Part shown: piece by piece, positions 8,651-18,282 of the stretch
How positions within the stretch are numbered: position 1 is the stretch's first letter
Layout: every line of letters starts with the position of its first letter
Origin: Chara braunii
Taxonomy: Eukaryota > Streptophyta > Charophyceae > Charales > Characeae
Length of the DNA: 24,992 bases
NCBI GenBank assembly: GCA_003427395.1
Contig: BFEA01000018.1
Location: 5,768,437 to 5,793,428, forward strand
Direction of reading: 5' to 3'
Position numbers and translations under genes: made by a program
The notes under the pieces: model-generated
Database searches by the model: none
Told to the model about the DNA's origin: nothing
Seen by the model: the letters and a program-made list of their open reading frames with translations, nothing else

Positions 8651-8970
8651 GTATGTAGGGATATGAAAACCTGTGTTTATTTGTAGGAGGCAACGATTAC
8701 GGATAGGCAAGACATGGTGGGAAAGAGACAATTGCGGATTGTGTTGGAGTATTGGGGGAAAGGTTTTTTATTCAATTACGGATTGACAACGATTACAAAT
8801 TCTAGGAAAAAGACAATTGCGGATTGTTTTAGGAGAAAGGTCTTTTGTTTTTGGGGGAAAGGTTTTTTATTTGTATGTAGGGATATGAAAACCTGTGTTT
8901 ATTTGTAGGAGACAACAATTACGGATAGGTAAGAGATGGTGGAAAAAAGATAATTGCTCATTGTGCTGGG
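8651..8970. repeat. 222-bp-spaced direct repeat
   Basis: GTATGTAGGGATATGAAAAC and the following 20 or so bases are repeated at 8651 and 8873. After each copy come related words (ACGGATAGG, AGACATGGTGG / AGAGATGGTGG, AATTGC). Between them GACAATTGCGGATTGT (8726 region and 8812 region) and GGGGGAAAGGTTTTTTATT are also repeated, so the tract is a layered duplication. Confidence 0.8.
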
Positions 8971-9340
8971 ATGTTTGTAGTAGTATGAGTGAAAAAATCA
9001 TATAAAATGTGACATACGTGCTTAAGTACAATGTATGTGATCAAAGTTTGCAGTCTGTCATCAACTATGATATATGCTGTGGTTGCAATAATTGAAGAAC
9101 ACGGGATACTTCATGAGATTATGGACAAAACAATAGGATAATCAATGAAGATGAGAAATGGTAGTGAAATATTAAAGTATCATTCATATAAACGAAACAT
9201 GCAATAAATTATAAGAAGTAAAAAACATTTAATTTTGTTATATATACAATCATGTTTGTGGTCATGCAGAACGTGTAGGATTGTGAAACAAGCAATAATT
9301 ATTTTTGTAACCGGGGGATAGAAGAGGTGTTCCGGGGCCA

Positions 9341-9730
9341 ATGGTGACTGTTATCAATCAAGCGGTGTCAGAAACGTTAAAAACAATCACGAACGGCGAA
9401 GCATTTCCATATGAATACATGTCGATGGTCAAATGTGAAGTGGAAGAAAGAAAATTACTAGTGATTGTCGTGACATTCACAGAGGTTGATGTGTATGACG
9501 TGCGAATTTATGAACGACAAGGAATGGTGGCAAAGCAGTCAGACTACTTAGAGTGTTATAAGAGAGTTGTGAAAATTCATGAGGGTAAAAAAATGAAATT
9601 GATGCGAGAAGGGAAACAACTTTTAAATTATTATGCATTCATCAAGGAGTTTAGTAGCATGCCTCTACCGCCAATTCCTCCGTGTATGTTAGATGGGTCA
9701 AAAAATGAATCACAATGGTGCCAATTTTGA
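9341..9730 (+). CDS. Hypothetical 129-residue protein or exon
   Basis: An ATG-started frame of 129 codons ending at TGA 9728-9730. It is rich in Glu, Lys and Val, with a hydrophobic run LLVIVVTF (about residues 39-46), then charged residues and a proline-rich end (PLPPIPPC). No family is recognised. It sits in AT-rich DNA, where a frame of this length is more likely to be coding than chance. The frames at 10188 and 10575 lie on the same strand, and the three could be exons of one gene separated by a GT tract. No clear donor site was identified to prove it. Confidence 0.3.
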   Translation: MVTVINQAVSETLKTITNGEAFPYEYMSMVKCEVEERKLLVIVVTFTEVDVYDVRIYERQGMVAKQSDYLECYKRVVKIHEGKKMKLMREGKQLLNYYAFIKEFSSMPLPPIPPCMLDGSKNESQWCQF

Positions 9731-9936
9731 ATGTTGTCAAGAGGATCTGCGGGCAATGACAGTCGTAACCATGAAGTTAATTATATGCGCACACGCATAA
9801 AAACATTATTTAATAATTGAGGCATGTTGATTGAATAGACAAATATCAACATCCACAAAGTAGAGATGGATGTGAAGAAGGATGCGAGATAAGATATACA
9901 ACTACTCGATATTGATCATTGCAGCGTGTGTAAAAA

Positions 9937-9995
9937 TGTGTGTGTGTGTGTATGTGTGTGTGTGTGTGTGTTCGTGTGTGTGTGTTCGTGTGCGT

Positions 9996-10034
<39 letters not shown>
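9937..10034. repeat. (GT)n microsatellite
   Basis: A GT run of nearly 100 bases with scattered A, C and TTCG interruptions. Confidence 0.95.
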
Positions 10035-10035
<1 letters not shown>

Positions 10036-10187
10036 AATGACTCTTTAATAATCGTATGAATGCGTGTACAATTTTTTCCTTTTTTTTGTTTATTAAGCAC
10101 GGTCAATATAAAAAAACAAAAAAGTGACTGAATGTGCACAGTGGTGAGAAAATATAAACATATGCTACATTATTTTCGTTTTGCAGG

Positions 10188-10538
10188 ATGAATGTCGACC
10201 ACAATGCGTTGCACGACAACGCATCATCGATTGCCACTTCATCACAAGGCAACAATTCGAATACACCGGCCTTGGATCTCATAATATTCGACAAAAATAT
10301 ATGGGAAAATGATATCGTCAGCATAGACTTTCGATATTTGCACCTTGTCCGAAATGTCGTGTCGGACGGTAAAATCCCCATGTATTGGGTCATGGAAGAC
10401 AACGGCATAGAGATTCGTCATGACGACGGCAAAGACTTCAGGTACTTGTACTCATTGGAGAAAGAAGTCGACGTAGAACCCGACGGCGAGGACAGTACTG
10501 AAGACCCTGTTACACCAACGGAGATGATCGACGCGTAG
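10188..10538 (+). CDS. Hypothetical 116-residue protein or exon with an acidic end
   Basis: The ATG at 10188 directly follows TTTTCGTTTTGCAG, a good 3' splice-site pattern (AG at 10185-10186), so this may be an internal exon rather than a true start. The 116 codons begin Asn/Ser/Thr-rich, have a central block FRYLHLVRNVV and PMYWVMEDNG, and end with an acidic stretch (VDVEPDGEDSTED). It stops at TAG 10536-10538. The next open region on this strand (from 10575) is in the same reading frame and separated only by this TAG and another at 10572. No family recognised. Confidence 0.35.
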   Translation: MNVDHNALHDNASSIATSSQGNNSNTPALDLIIFDKNIWENDIVSIDFRYLHLVRNVVSDGKIPMYWVMEDNGIEIRHDDGKDFRYLYSLEKEVDVEPDGEDSTEDPVTPTEMIDA

Positions 10539-10574
10539 AACACGTTGTGTGTCAAGCAACAATGGTCACAGTAG

Positions 10575-11096
10575 AACAAGAAAAACGTCAAACAATGTGC
10601 TTGGTTTTGCATCGGGAAACCACGCATACAATTTTCGGTCTTTGTAGATTTTTATGGACGAATCAGGGTGTTGAATCGTAACACCACCGTTGTGACTCTT
10701 TTCACAGCGGCCAAGGTGAATGATAAAAAAATAAACACGTTGTTCATTGCTAGAGAGGAATTTCACAATGGTACACTTACATCTCAGGAAGCATTCGACA
10801 ACCCTACAATCGCCGGATCGCTTGGGCGTTTCAAAACTCAAATATCCCATGATCATGCTCTAAGGAAAGAGCTCGAAATGAGGATAGAATGCTTAGTGCA
10901 CAGTCAGGTTCATTATCTGTTTGACAATTATGAAGAGATATCATGGACCGTCGAACATCGGGATGACACGTTAGACGTTATTTTCGATAGAAAAAAGTAC
11001 ACACGTGGGGGGAAGGTAGCAGTGACATTTGCTACTGGTTGGAGCAGAGACGTGTATGACTGTCCTTACTGTAACAGCAGACACATTCGTCTTTAG
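10575..11096 (+). CDS. Hypothetical protein segment ending in a CPYC motif
   Basis: The frame is open from the TAG at 10572-10574 to TAG 11094-11096, about 173 codons, without an early ATG. It reads CAWFCIGKPRIQFSVFVDFY, then GRIRVLN, a hydrophobic VVTLFTAAK, a charged middle (HDHALRKELEMRIE), and ends DVYDCPYCNSRHIRL, a possible half zinc-knuckle. CACAG just before 10572 resembles a splice acceptor. It is in phase with the frame at 10188-10538, so either a short intron spans the two stops or one gene has been broken by two TAG codons. The last codons fall within a tandem repeat (11034-11375). No family recognised. Confidence 0.35.
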   Translation, partial: NKKNVKQCAWFCIGKPRIQFSVFVDFYGRIRVLNRNTTVVTLFTAAKVNDKKINTLFIAREEFHNGTLTSQEAFDNPTIAGSLGRFKTQISHDHALRKELEMRIECLVHSQVHYLFDNYEEISWTVEHRDDTLDVIFDRKKYTRGGKVAVTFATGWSRDVYDCPYCNSRHIRL

Positions 11097-11375
11097 CATA
11101 GTATTGAGAAAAAAGTTTTGTATCATGTGAACTATGTCGTAGATGCATGTGTTTAGCGAAGTTATGAGAGAAAAGTTTTGTACCCCATGAACTGGTTGGA
11201 GTAGAGACGTGTACACTTGTCCTTACTCTGGCAACAGACATATTCATTTTTAGCAAAGTTTGGAGAGAAAATTTTTGCACCCCATGAACTGGTTGGAGCA
11301 GAGACGTGTACGACTGTCCTTAATGTGGCAACGAACACATTCATCTCATACATAGATGCATGTGTTTGCAAATAA
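11034..11375. repeat. Tandem copies of the 3' end of the preceding frame
   Basis: ACTGGTTGGAG followed by (C/T)AGAGACGTGTA...TGTCCTTA occurs at 11034, 11191 and 11288, spaced 157 and 97 bases apart. The intervening AGAAAAGTTTTGTA.CCCATGA word is also repeated, and AGATGCATGTGTTT occurs at 11141 and 11354. Only the first copy is in frame with the CPYC-ending protein; the later copies carry stops or shifted frames. Confidence 0.85.
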
Positions 11376-11376
11376 A

Positions 11377-11452
11377 TGTGTGTGTGTGTGTATGTGTGTG
11401 TGTGTGTGTGTGTATGTCTCTGTACCTTGAAGTGTGTGTGTGTGTGTGTGTA
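11377..11452. repeat. Two (GT)n microsatellite blocks
   Basis: GT runs at 11377-11414 and 11432-11452 are separated by TCTCTGTACCTTGAA. Confidence 0.9.
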
Positions 11453-11459
11453 TATATGT

Positions 11460-12918
11460 TATGCGTGTGTGCAGCATACATAGTGTCACGACTACGAGAA
11501 AGAAATGTATGCTAGTTCCAAAAAGGGATTGTACAATACTCGAAAACAAACCAATCAACTGAATAAATTTGTTTGGTACAAAACGAAGCTACTCGTTAGA
11601 GGACGAATCAATGACAACTCAGTCGTAGCCAGAAGTAAAACACACAAGTAACACACTAAACATGAACAAATAAATACAAAATAGCAAAGTATTTATGTTA
11701 CACTGCACATTACAATAGAATAATGAATGCACAAAATACACAAGCTAGGAAGAAAAATCAGAGAAATAATTAATAAAATGAGTTACTGTCGCACACAAAA
11801 TAGGAAAAACTACAGAAAGGTCAAAAAAACAAAGCATGAAGTGCCCCATACACGTGAAGTGGATATGTGCACGGAAAAAAAAACAAACAAAACATCAAAT
11901 AATAACAATAAATACACGGAAAAAAAATGATGGACACGAGCAAAGTTGCGAAAAAGTAACTAATTTTGAAGGTAAAATAATGGCCGAGTTACAAAAAAAG
12001 AGCAAACTGAGGAAAATCAAACAAAACTGACATAAAATTTTCACATGTGCAGCATAGTACCATAGTATCATATATGTCACATTTATTAAAAAAAAGGTTT
12101 GTTTTCGACAAAAAATAAGGACTTCGATTTCGCGATTTCAGAAAAAAATGTCAGTTTTAATGAAATGTTAGTTCTAATTTCATTGGCAGAACGATGCATG
12201 ACCGGATCGATGCATGGAGAGTGGCTATGTCCCCCACGCCGCGGCCTGATAATACAAAGTGTAGATACTTCCTTCTCTTTTCTGCGCAATCCCGACTGTT
12301 GCGCGCTAGGGTAAAATGCTATAAATTGCGAAGACGTGATTAATCCGCTATCTAATCAGACAAAGAGTTAGCGCGACCGAGAGGGTCGGCTAACGTGAAG
12401 GACTTGGATGACGAGTTGGGAGGCTGGGCGATCCGACGGGCTGGTGCTGAGTGCGCGGGGTTGACGTGGGGCTGCGAAGGACTGTAGCACACGGGCGAAC
12501 CTGGTTTGCGCAGTTGGGCTAAGCGGGGTGACAGCTCCCGGGAGATGGTAGTTGCGAGGTGACGGACTGCCCTCATCGGAGGAAGGAAGAATGAGATAGC
12601 GAAGGTTTGAGAGCCGAGGTGGTGATCTTCCTCTTTTTCCAACTTCTGTGTAAATTTTGATTCCAACTCTGGCCAGTTTTTGTTTTTTGGCATATTTTCA
12701 TCTTGTCCTATCAATGTATGAACCTCTCTCTCTCCCCCTCTCTTTCGTTCTCTCTCTTGTTTCCGAGTCTTGTCTGATAGGAATGCTGGGATCTGAAGAT
12801 TGTGTGAATGAGCGCTACGAATGCCGATCTTTTGCTGCATGAGAATTTCTCCCTGTTTTCTCATAATGAACTATGCATGAATCAGTCCCTATGAATTTGT
12901 CTATGTGCACCTGAGATC
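11460..12918. other. AT-rich spacer, then CT-rich spacer; no gene supported
   Basis: 11500-12130 is strongly A-rich with many poly-A runs. 12350-12900 is of mixed composition with a CT-rich tract (about 12725-12763). A minus-strand frame at 12352-12864 is low-complexity (Arg/Glu and Pro/Ser runs) and carries no recognisable domain, so I do not call it. Confidence 0.45.
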
Positions 12919-14150
12919 TTTTTTTTTTTTTTTTTTTAAACACCCCCACCAGTGTTAGTGCTGCTGATAAGAGCAGTCACCACCAACACCTAGGGAGAGG
13001 CTCCATCTATATTGGTGGGAAGCTTCACCTGCTGGAAATCGGGTCCAGCGTCCCATTACCAAGAAGATGAGTCTGAGGGTTTTTTTGGAAAACATGGGGC
13101 CAGTAACTGAGGGGCCTGTCAGCATTGATTACCCTGTAAAAACAGGGGATTGACTGAACAGGCCTGTATAGGGATCAGTAGTGAGGTCTTTGTGAGCATT
13201 GGAGAACTTGTTGTTACCTTCTGTATCTCTTCACCCTCCTCAAAAGGGTGCCAAATAGATAGTTAGGGGGTTGATACTCTTGCCGGGGCTGCTCACTCCA
13301 AACCTAGTCCATTCCTAGTCCAATGACCTGCCAACACCGTCTGACTGTCTCAGTTGTATGTACACACTTGGTTAGTAGGCGGGGTCTTCCCCAGGGGGCA
13401 CCAAGGAGGATATCCTCGCAGGAGGTGAAGGTTGTAGGGGAGACGAGGAGAAGAGGTTGGTGGTGGTGTATTTACGACAAGGTCTCCGCCAATGATAGAG
13501 CGTGGGGAGGGAAGGGATCCGGGAAATCCGAGGGAGGGCGTAATGGGAAAGATGGATCTATGTTAGTCCAATCTTTGAACTCTAGACGGTAGTCTCTCAT
13601 TTCTTCCAGGTCCCTCAAACCTTCTCTTTGATCACCACTCCATACTACTTTTGCTATCCATCCTTCTCTTTCCCCACCCATCCAGTCCATGCAAAATACC
13701 GTAATCCTTCTCATGACGTCTCCACTTTGTTGGAAAAGGTGCAATTGTGCCTTTGTGTCTAGCCATCTGCGGGTGAGTTCAAGGTGTATTTGTTGCTGGA
13801 TCTGTTCTGTGATCTCTGCACCCTCCACCTGTACCTTTTCCATGGCCAAAGTGTATCTTTGCCACCAGAGTGCCCCTATCACCGCCCTTCTTCCGATTTT
13901 GTACATGTTTTCTATAAAGGTCGTGGTTGTTTTTGCCAAGGGCCAGTGTCCGACCAATATCGCTTGCCATGACCAGGGCCAGGGGGTGTCTGGTTCCATC
14001 TTTCGCCAGACCCGGTCCCACCACCTCCATATGAATTGGGCGATCCGGCACTGCATGAAGATGTGTTCAATGGTTTCCGTCTTCTTGTGGAAGGGGAAGA
14101 GGCTCATGCATCTTTGGCACCATGGGAGCAACAGGCCTCGTTGTTAGAGG
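12919..14150 (-). mobile_element. 5'-truncated LINE (non-LTR retrotransposon), 3' end with poly(A)
   Basis: Read on the minus strand, the element has a coding 3' end (14146 to 13472), about 530 bp of 3' untranslated sequence, and a terminal tract of 20 A (T run at 12919-12938 on the plus strand). Only the C-terminal zinc-binding part of ORF2 remains. Endonuclease and reverse transcriptase should lie to the right of about 14150 but are absent, which fits the usual 5' truncation of LINE insertions. I found no clear target-site duplication around the two ends, so the exact right border is uncertain. Confidence 0.7.
13472..14131 (-). pseudogene. C-terminal fragment of LINE ORF2 with zf-RVT zinc finger
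   Basis: 219 codons are open to the stop at 13472-13474 (plus coordinates), and the frame stays open upstream to about 14146, where a stop occurs. Near the start is LPWCQRC, followed by TETIEHIFMQC and FIWRWWDRVW. The spacing C5-x2-C8-x14-H23-x4-C28 fits the zf-RVT domain found after the reverse transcriptase in plant-type LINEs, and the Trp-rich segment after it is typical. The rest is a Gln/Glu-rich helix-prone region (residues 95-150) and a Pro-rich tail. It cannot act alone, because the catalytic domains are missing. Confidence 0.75.
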
Positions 14151-15600
14151 TTTCGATTGTCCTTTGCATGTATATTCCCTTTTTGCGCACCTTTTCGTAT
14201 GTATGTTTCTGATTCCTTTTCTTTTCTTGCGAAGTACTCGGGTGCACTCACGTGTACGCGCGAGGCGCCACTCCCTATACGCGCATGTGCCCGAGTCCTT
14301 TCGGATGCGCTAAAAACCAATATACGATGGGAGATGACGGGTATGATAACTTGTACTTTCGGGCGTTAGATCAGGGCCTAGAGCGCTGTCGTACCAAATA
14401 CCCTTACAAGGGTATTTGGCGTGTTGTCTGCAAGTTAGGCTAGAGCGGCCTCACCCGTTTGACGACGCGCACGCAAGGGGGAGCTTAGGTCCTCACCTGG
14501 GCGAGCGGCGCGCGTGGGGTATCTACGGCGGGGGGCAACCATGTGTGGGCCGGGCGTGCGCAACTTTGTAGGCCAGCGGGGCGCGCGGTACATCGTCCCC
14601 TTACCTTTTCTTGTGTTGTTCCCTTGTGCTCGTATTCATTTTTATTTTTATTTCCACTTTTATTTTTTCGCGGTTGTCTCTGACCCGGTGATCGACTCCA
14701 AGACTAACGTCGGGCCCCGAGGGCCTGGCACGGGTACTACCTTGCCGGACATGGGTGGCCGCTACGTGGTCGTGGCGTCCCTTGCTTCCCACTTGGAGGG
14801 CGTCGACAGCCTAAGTGGCAGGGACTTGGGGAACATTCCGAGTGTGCCTGCGAGGTTGCTGCCGGAGGGTGGCAGGGGTCACAGCGTGGGCACCGGCCAC
14901 GGTCTGTTGTAAGAGGTTCAGGAGTGAGCATGCCCGCTAGGGGCCCATAGAATGGTGAACCATGCTCGGGCACAGTTGGCCAGGGGAATGGGCGCACCAT
15001 GGCCCAGTTGACACATTTGAACCTTTGCTACTACCACCAAGATCTGCAGCGGGACCCGCTGTACTTAGTTCACGATGCGGTATCGCAGCAAGCCCTGTGT
15101 AGTCCCACTGGCTGCAGTAACAGAGCCACCCCGCGGGCTGCTGTACCATCCAGTAGGGATGATTGATTCGGCATACGAGTTGTTACAAACTCCTTAGCGG
15201 ATGTCCACTTCCTTGACCTCCGTCCTACTGCCTGTAGCAATGACACCCTGTGAGGTGTCTAGGTTAGCACACAGCTTAGCGCAGACCGGGAGCAAGGCGG
15301 GCGAAAAGGCAAAGGCAGCGGGGACGAGGAGGAACGGCTCAGAAGACAGGGTAGAGGAGGAGAAAGCCTGGCAACGCAGGAGGGAGTGAATCTGGACAGG
15401 GAAGGGCGCAGGGTATATGTGGAGAAGGAAGAGTGGTGAGCTGCGCTGTTCGATAGAGCCGAACGCAGTTAGTAGGACTGGAAGCAGGGGGCAGCGATGA
15501 AAGAATTAGGAAAAAATGACTGAATCTGGCTGACGAACTGCGCCAGGTGCATTCGCAGGTAGGGAAGAACGTGGTGATGGGAGAGCTGGCTATGGGGGAC
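14151..15600. other. Spacer without supported gene; one perfect hairpin
   Basis: GC-rich DNA with several short open frames on both strands that overlap and show no domain features. A poly-T/TTTTTA tract lies at about 14638-14668. The only structure I can point to is the perfect inverted repeat at 14394-14419. Confidence 0.4.
14394..14419. repeat. Perfect 12-bp inverted repeat with 2-base loop
   Basis: CCAAATACCCTT (14394-14405) and AAGGGTATTTGG (14408-14419) are exact reverse complements separated by AC. No T-run or coding context assigns a role to it. Confidence 0.9.
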
Positions 15601-15609
15601 GAGAAAACG

Positions 15610-15925
15610 AACGCCCTGGCTGGTTCTTGATGAATTCAGGCAGGGAGAGATAGTAAGTAGGGGTTTTTAGACCGGGCGAATCAAATATGACATTAGTTTT
15701 AGTGGAGAGTCAATAGAAAGAGAGGTTAGAAAAAAAAGGTGTGCGCGGAGATGGCGGAAATAAAGGAGAAGGGAAAGGGAAAAAGTCGTATCTCGCTCGT
15801 TCTTGGACGAAATCGGGCGAGGGAGGGCTCGAATCGGGGGTTTTCGGGGTGGGCGACCCCGATTCTAAAGTCAGAATTAGTAGAAAGTCAGTAGGAAGTG
15901 AGTTAGTAGAGGAAAGTGGTGCGTG
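15610..15925. repeat. Diverged tandem duplication, period about 178 bp
   Basis: The segment beginning CTGGTTCTTGATGAATTCAG (about 15617) corresponds to CTCGTTCTTGGACGAAATCG (about 15795). Both continue with GGCNNGGGAG, GGGGTTTT, GGGCGA, an AGTCAGAATTAG/ACATTAGTTTTAG word and AG(A/T)GAGTCAATAG/AAAGTCAGTAGGAAG. Divergence is considerable but the order is kept. Confidence 0.55.
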
Positions 15926-16035
15926 GAAGAGTCGGGAGAGGCGTTGAGGAAGGAGCGGAAATTTGTGATCGTTACCATTCCTTGATCAATTTTGGCGGGC
16001 TAAGTTGCTGCATTGAGGTTTCCAAACATCGCTAG

Positions 16036-16410
16036 TTGATCTGCGATGTCGGATTCTGGTTTAAAAGGGTGGTTCAGGTGTTGCCACAAACAGGAGCTGC
16101 AGGGGAGATATGTGGCAAAGCATATTTCTGTGTTCTAGCGGAAGATTCAGGCTCTTCCTGCATGTTTGAAGAGGGTGCTTGTTTGCGTGCGATTGAGAGG
16201 AAGGGAAAGAGAGGCTTACCTCTTCCAAGTACTGTGGATTTGGGTGCCCATTGCGCTGCTGGTTGTCTTCTCCGCTCATCGCCCTTGTGCTCACGTCGCT
16301 GGAGGCGAACTGGTCGATCTATGGCTGCGACCCTCTTTTTGAGCGGTGTTGTTCCTTTTCACCTGTGTGCATTCTCCTCCCGACGACTGTGTTTCTCTGA
16401 ATTCGTCTAA
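16036..16410 (+). CDS. Weak candidate: Cys-rich 124-codon open frame
   Basis: An ATG frame of 124 codons with several cysteines (ICGKAYFCVL, SSCMFEEGACL, AHCAAGCLL). It has no recognised domain and no conservation evidence. Antisense frames exist over the same bases. Listed only because the composition is less repetitive than the surroundings; it may well be chance. Confidence 0.13.
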   Translation: MICDVGFWFKRVVQVLPQTGAAGEICGKAYFCVLAEDSGSSCMFEEGACLRAIERKGKRGLPLPSTVDLGAHCAAGCLLRSSPLCSRRWRRTGRSMAATLFLSGVVPFHLCAFSSRRLCFSEFV

Positions 16411-16726
16411 ACCTGGCCCTGTCATATGGCCAGGTGCGTTACAGAAAACAAGAACTGATCGTGGAGATCAGGCAATCACCAAGGAGGGAACCGACTTGAG
16501 CTAAGCAGCAAGCGGGAGCAGCGGTAAGGAAAGGAGAGTGAAGAAAGAGAGAGAGAGAGAGAGAGTGAGGGGGGGCTGTTTGCAGCCAATTGGATGAGTG
16601 GCTGCGGCGGGAGGAATTGGATATTGTGGTATACCCGCACCTTGCCTTTGGAACTGGCTTGCAGAGGTAAGGCGGGCAATACGGGTTGAACCGATGGGTG
16701 AGCTGTTGGCCAAACTGCAGCGGTTT

Positions 16727-16768
16727 TGATATGTATCTCTTGATATGTATCTCTTGATATGTATCTCT
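16727..16768. repeat. Three perfect 14-bp tandem repeats
   Basis: TGATATGTATCTCT occurs at 16727-16740, 16741-16754 and 16755-16768 with no change (the last two bases of the third copy are followed by CC). Confidence 0.95.
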
Positions 16769-16861
16769 CCATGTCTAGCGGAACATTTAACCTCATTCTG
16801 CACTTGCTAATCCTCGTTCTCGACGTATCCATGTTCTTACTAATGGTCTTCCTCCCTGCAG

Positions 16862-17060
16862 CTATGTTGTCCTAAGAACGAATGAATCCGACCCCGTCGA
16901 GCAGTCAGATGCGTTTGTTGACAGAGCGAAGGGAGGATTCAGTCTACATGCTCAGGACCTGTGTCGTTCCTGGTCTGTGTATTGCAGCAAGTCCAGCCAG
17001 AGTCTGCAGCGAAAACTTGAACTGCGTGTTACTAGTCATCCGAGGCACAACTGCTGCTGA
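16862..17060 (+). CDS. Candidate exon after a strong splice-acceptor pattern
   Basis: TTACTAATGG (branch-point-like, near 16838-16846), a pyrimidine stretch TCTTCCTCCCTGCAG and an AG at 16860-16861 together form a good intron 3' end. From 16863 the frame is open for 65 codons (YVVLRTNESDPVEQ, FVDRAKGGFSLHAQDLC) up to TGA 17058-17060. No family recognised and no upstream exon identified. A different frame over the same bases is also open, so coding status is unproven. Confidence 0.2.
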
Positions 17061-17959
17061 GCTTCGGCGATGCTGCTGAGGTGGGATTGGTGCTATTGCT
17101 TCAGACTGACACGGCCAGGCGAGCCTGAGAGGCATAGCTATGCGGTGAGGCCATTACAGTTGCGACACGTCGGCGCCGTGCAAAAGTTATCATTACAGTA
17201 CTCCCTGCAGTATCCGGTTGAACACGCAGTAAGTTGTTGTATCTTCTATTGAAAACTACGCTGTGGTGTGTAGCTACCACTCATATGGCGGTGCACAGTT
17301 GGTGAGGACTGCAGTGTGTTAGTGAGAGAGGGCGCTGGTCCACTTGCCGTCGAGGGCGTCTCATGGGCACTAGTGGGTGGTACTTGAGTGTACTCGGTCG
17401 CAGAGCTAGAAGGTTACAATTGGCTGATGGGCTGCATGGCCTGTTGAATGGCGGAGTTGAGGAGTGAGTTGCCAGGTAGAGTCTTATCTGTCTGGCTGGC
17501 GTGTCGCTCATCTCGTCAATTGGAATCGGTGTCCAGCAATAGGAAGGTTGCAGGCTAGTTGTTGTTCGATGTATGGCTTAGTTCATTGAGCGAGCTAGCT
17601 GTAGATGAACCAGATGCCTGAAGAGTTGTTGCTGACTGATGCGTTGTCTAGCCAGCTGAATGGAGTAGTCAAAGGCGGACCGCGAGCTTATGAGCTTATC
17701 GGTGGCCATTGCACTTGGAGCAGCGGACGCTGGGGAGTGACTGCGATTGCTAAGGAGGAGGTATTATTGCGATTGAGAAGGTAGTCTGAAGGTCAACGGT
17801 CAGCGGTTACGGCTTCAGTTTGACTGTGGCTACTGCGCTTTGGCCGCCATTGCGGGGCCCTCGGGCGATTGAAGATTGGAGGGCCCTCTCCTGAGAGTTG
17901 AGTCGGTCCTTCTCTTGTATCTCGAGCTTCCGACACCCCTTCCTTTTGCCCTTCTCAGT
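17061..17959. other. Spacer, no gene seen
   Basis: No frame of convincing length or character. CAGTAAGT-like donor words occur (near 17227), but no matching exon structure could be built. Confidence 0.4.
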
Positions 17960-18282
17960 CTAAGTCTAGTCCAGTTTTGAGAGGAAGGTGGCAGGCGAGA
18001 TTGCAAGGCAAAGGTTTCGTTTTCCTACTATAAAACCTGTTATAACCCCTACCTGTATTCCTGATTGTGTTTTGACTGAATATATAGAGTGCACCCCTAT
18101 TTTGACTTTCAGTTTGACTTTCAGGACACAACCCAGATTTAAGTAAACGAATGCATGCAAAATATCAGTTTCAGTTTATTTGTTTGACTGAAAACAGACA
18201 GGGGGATTGCACCTGGGGTAAGGATGGGAGGAAGGCAGTATTGCGTGTGTCTGACCGGGTCAACCAAAGGCTGGGAGAGTCT

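Larger units (their letters stand above)
7467..9340. other. AT-rich spacer with small repeats, no gene supported
   Basis: Small frames near 7704-7931 and 8112-8354 have no recognisable features. Inverted repeats are present: AAACCGCCTC (7516-7525) / GAGGCGGTTT (7568-7577), and CGTTGTCAAAT (7981-7991) / ATTTGACAACG (8048-8058). They could be part of the terminal region of the element to the left, but no end could be defined. Confidence 0.5.

Noticed and set aside
12352-12864. Minus-strand 170-codon frame
   Set aside because: Low-complexity Arg/Glu and Pro/Ser composition over a CT-rich tract, with no domain and no splice context.
14514-14912. 132-codon plus-strand frame with a Phe/Tyr-rich segment
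   Set aside because: The hydrophobic part is a translated TTTTTA/TTTATT tract; no other support.
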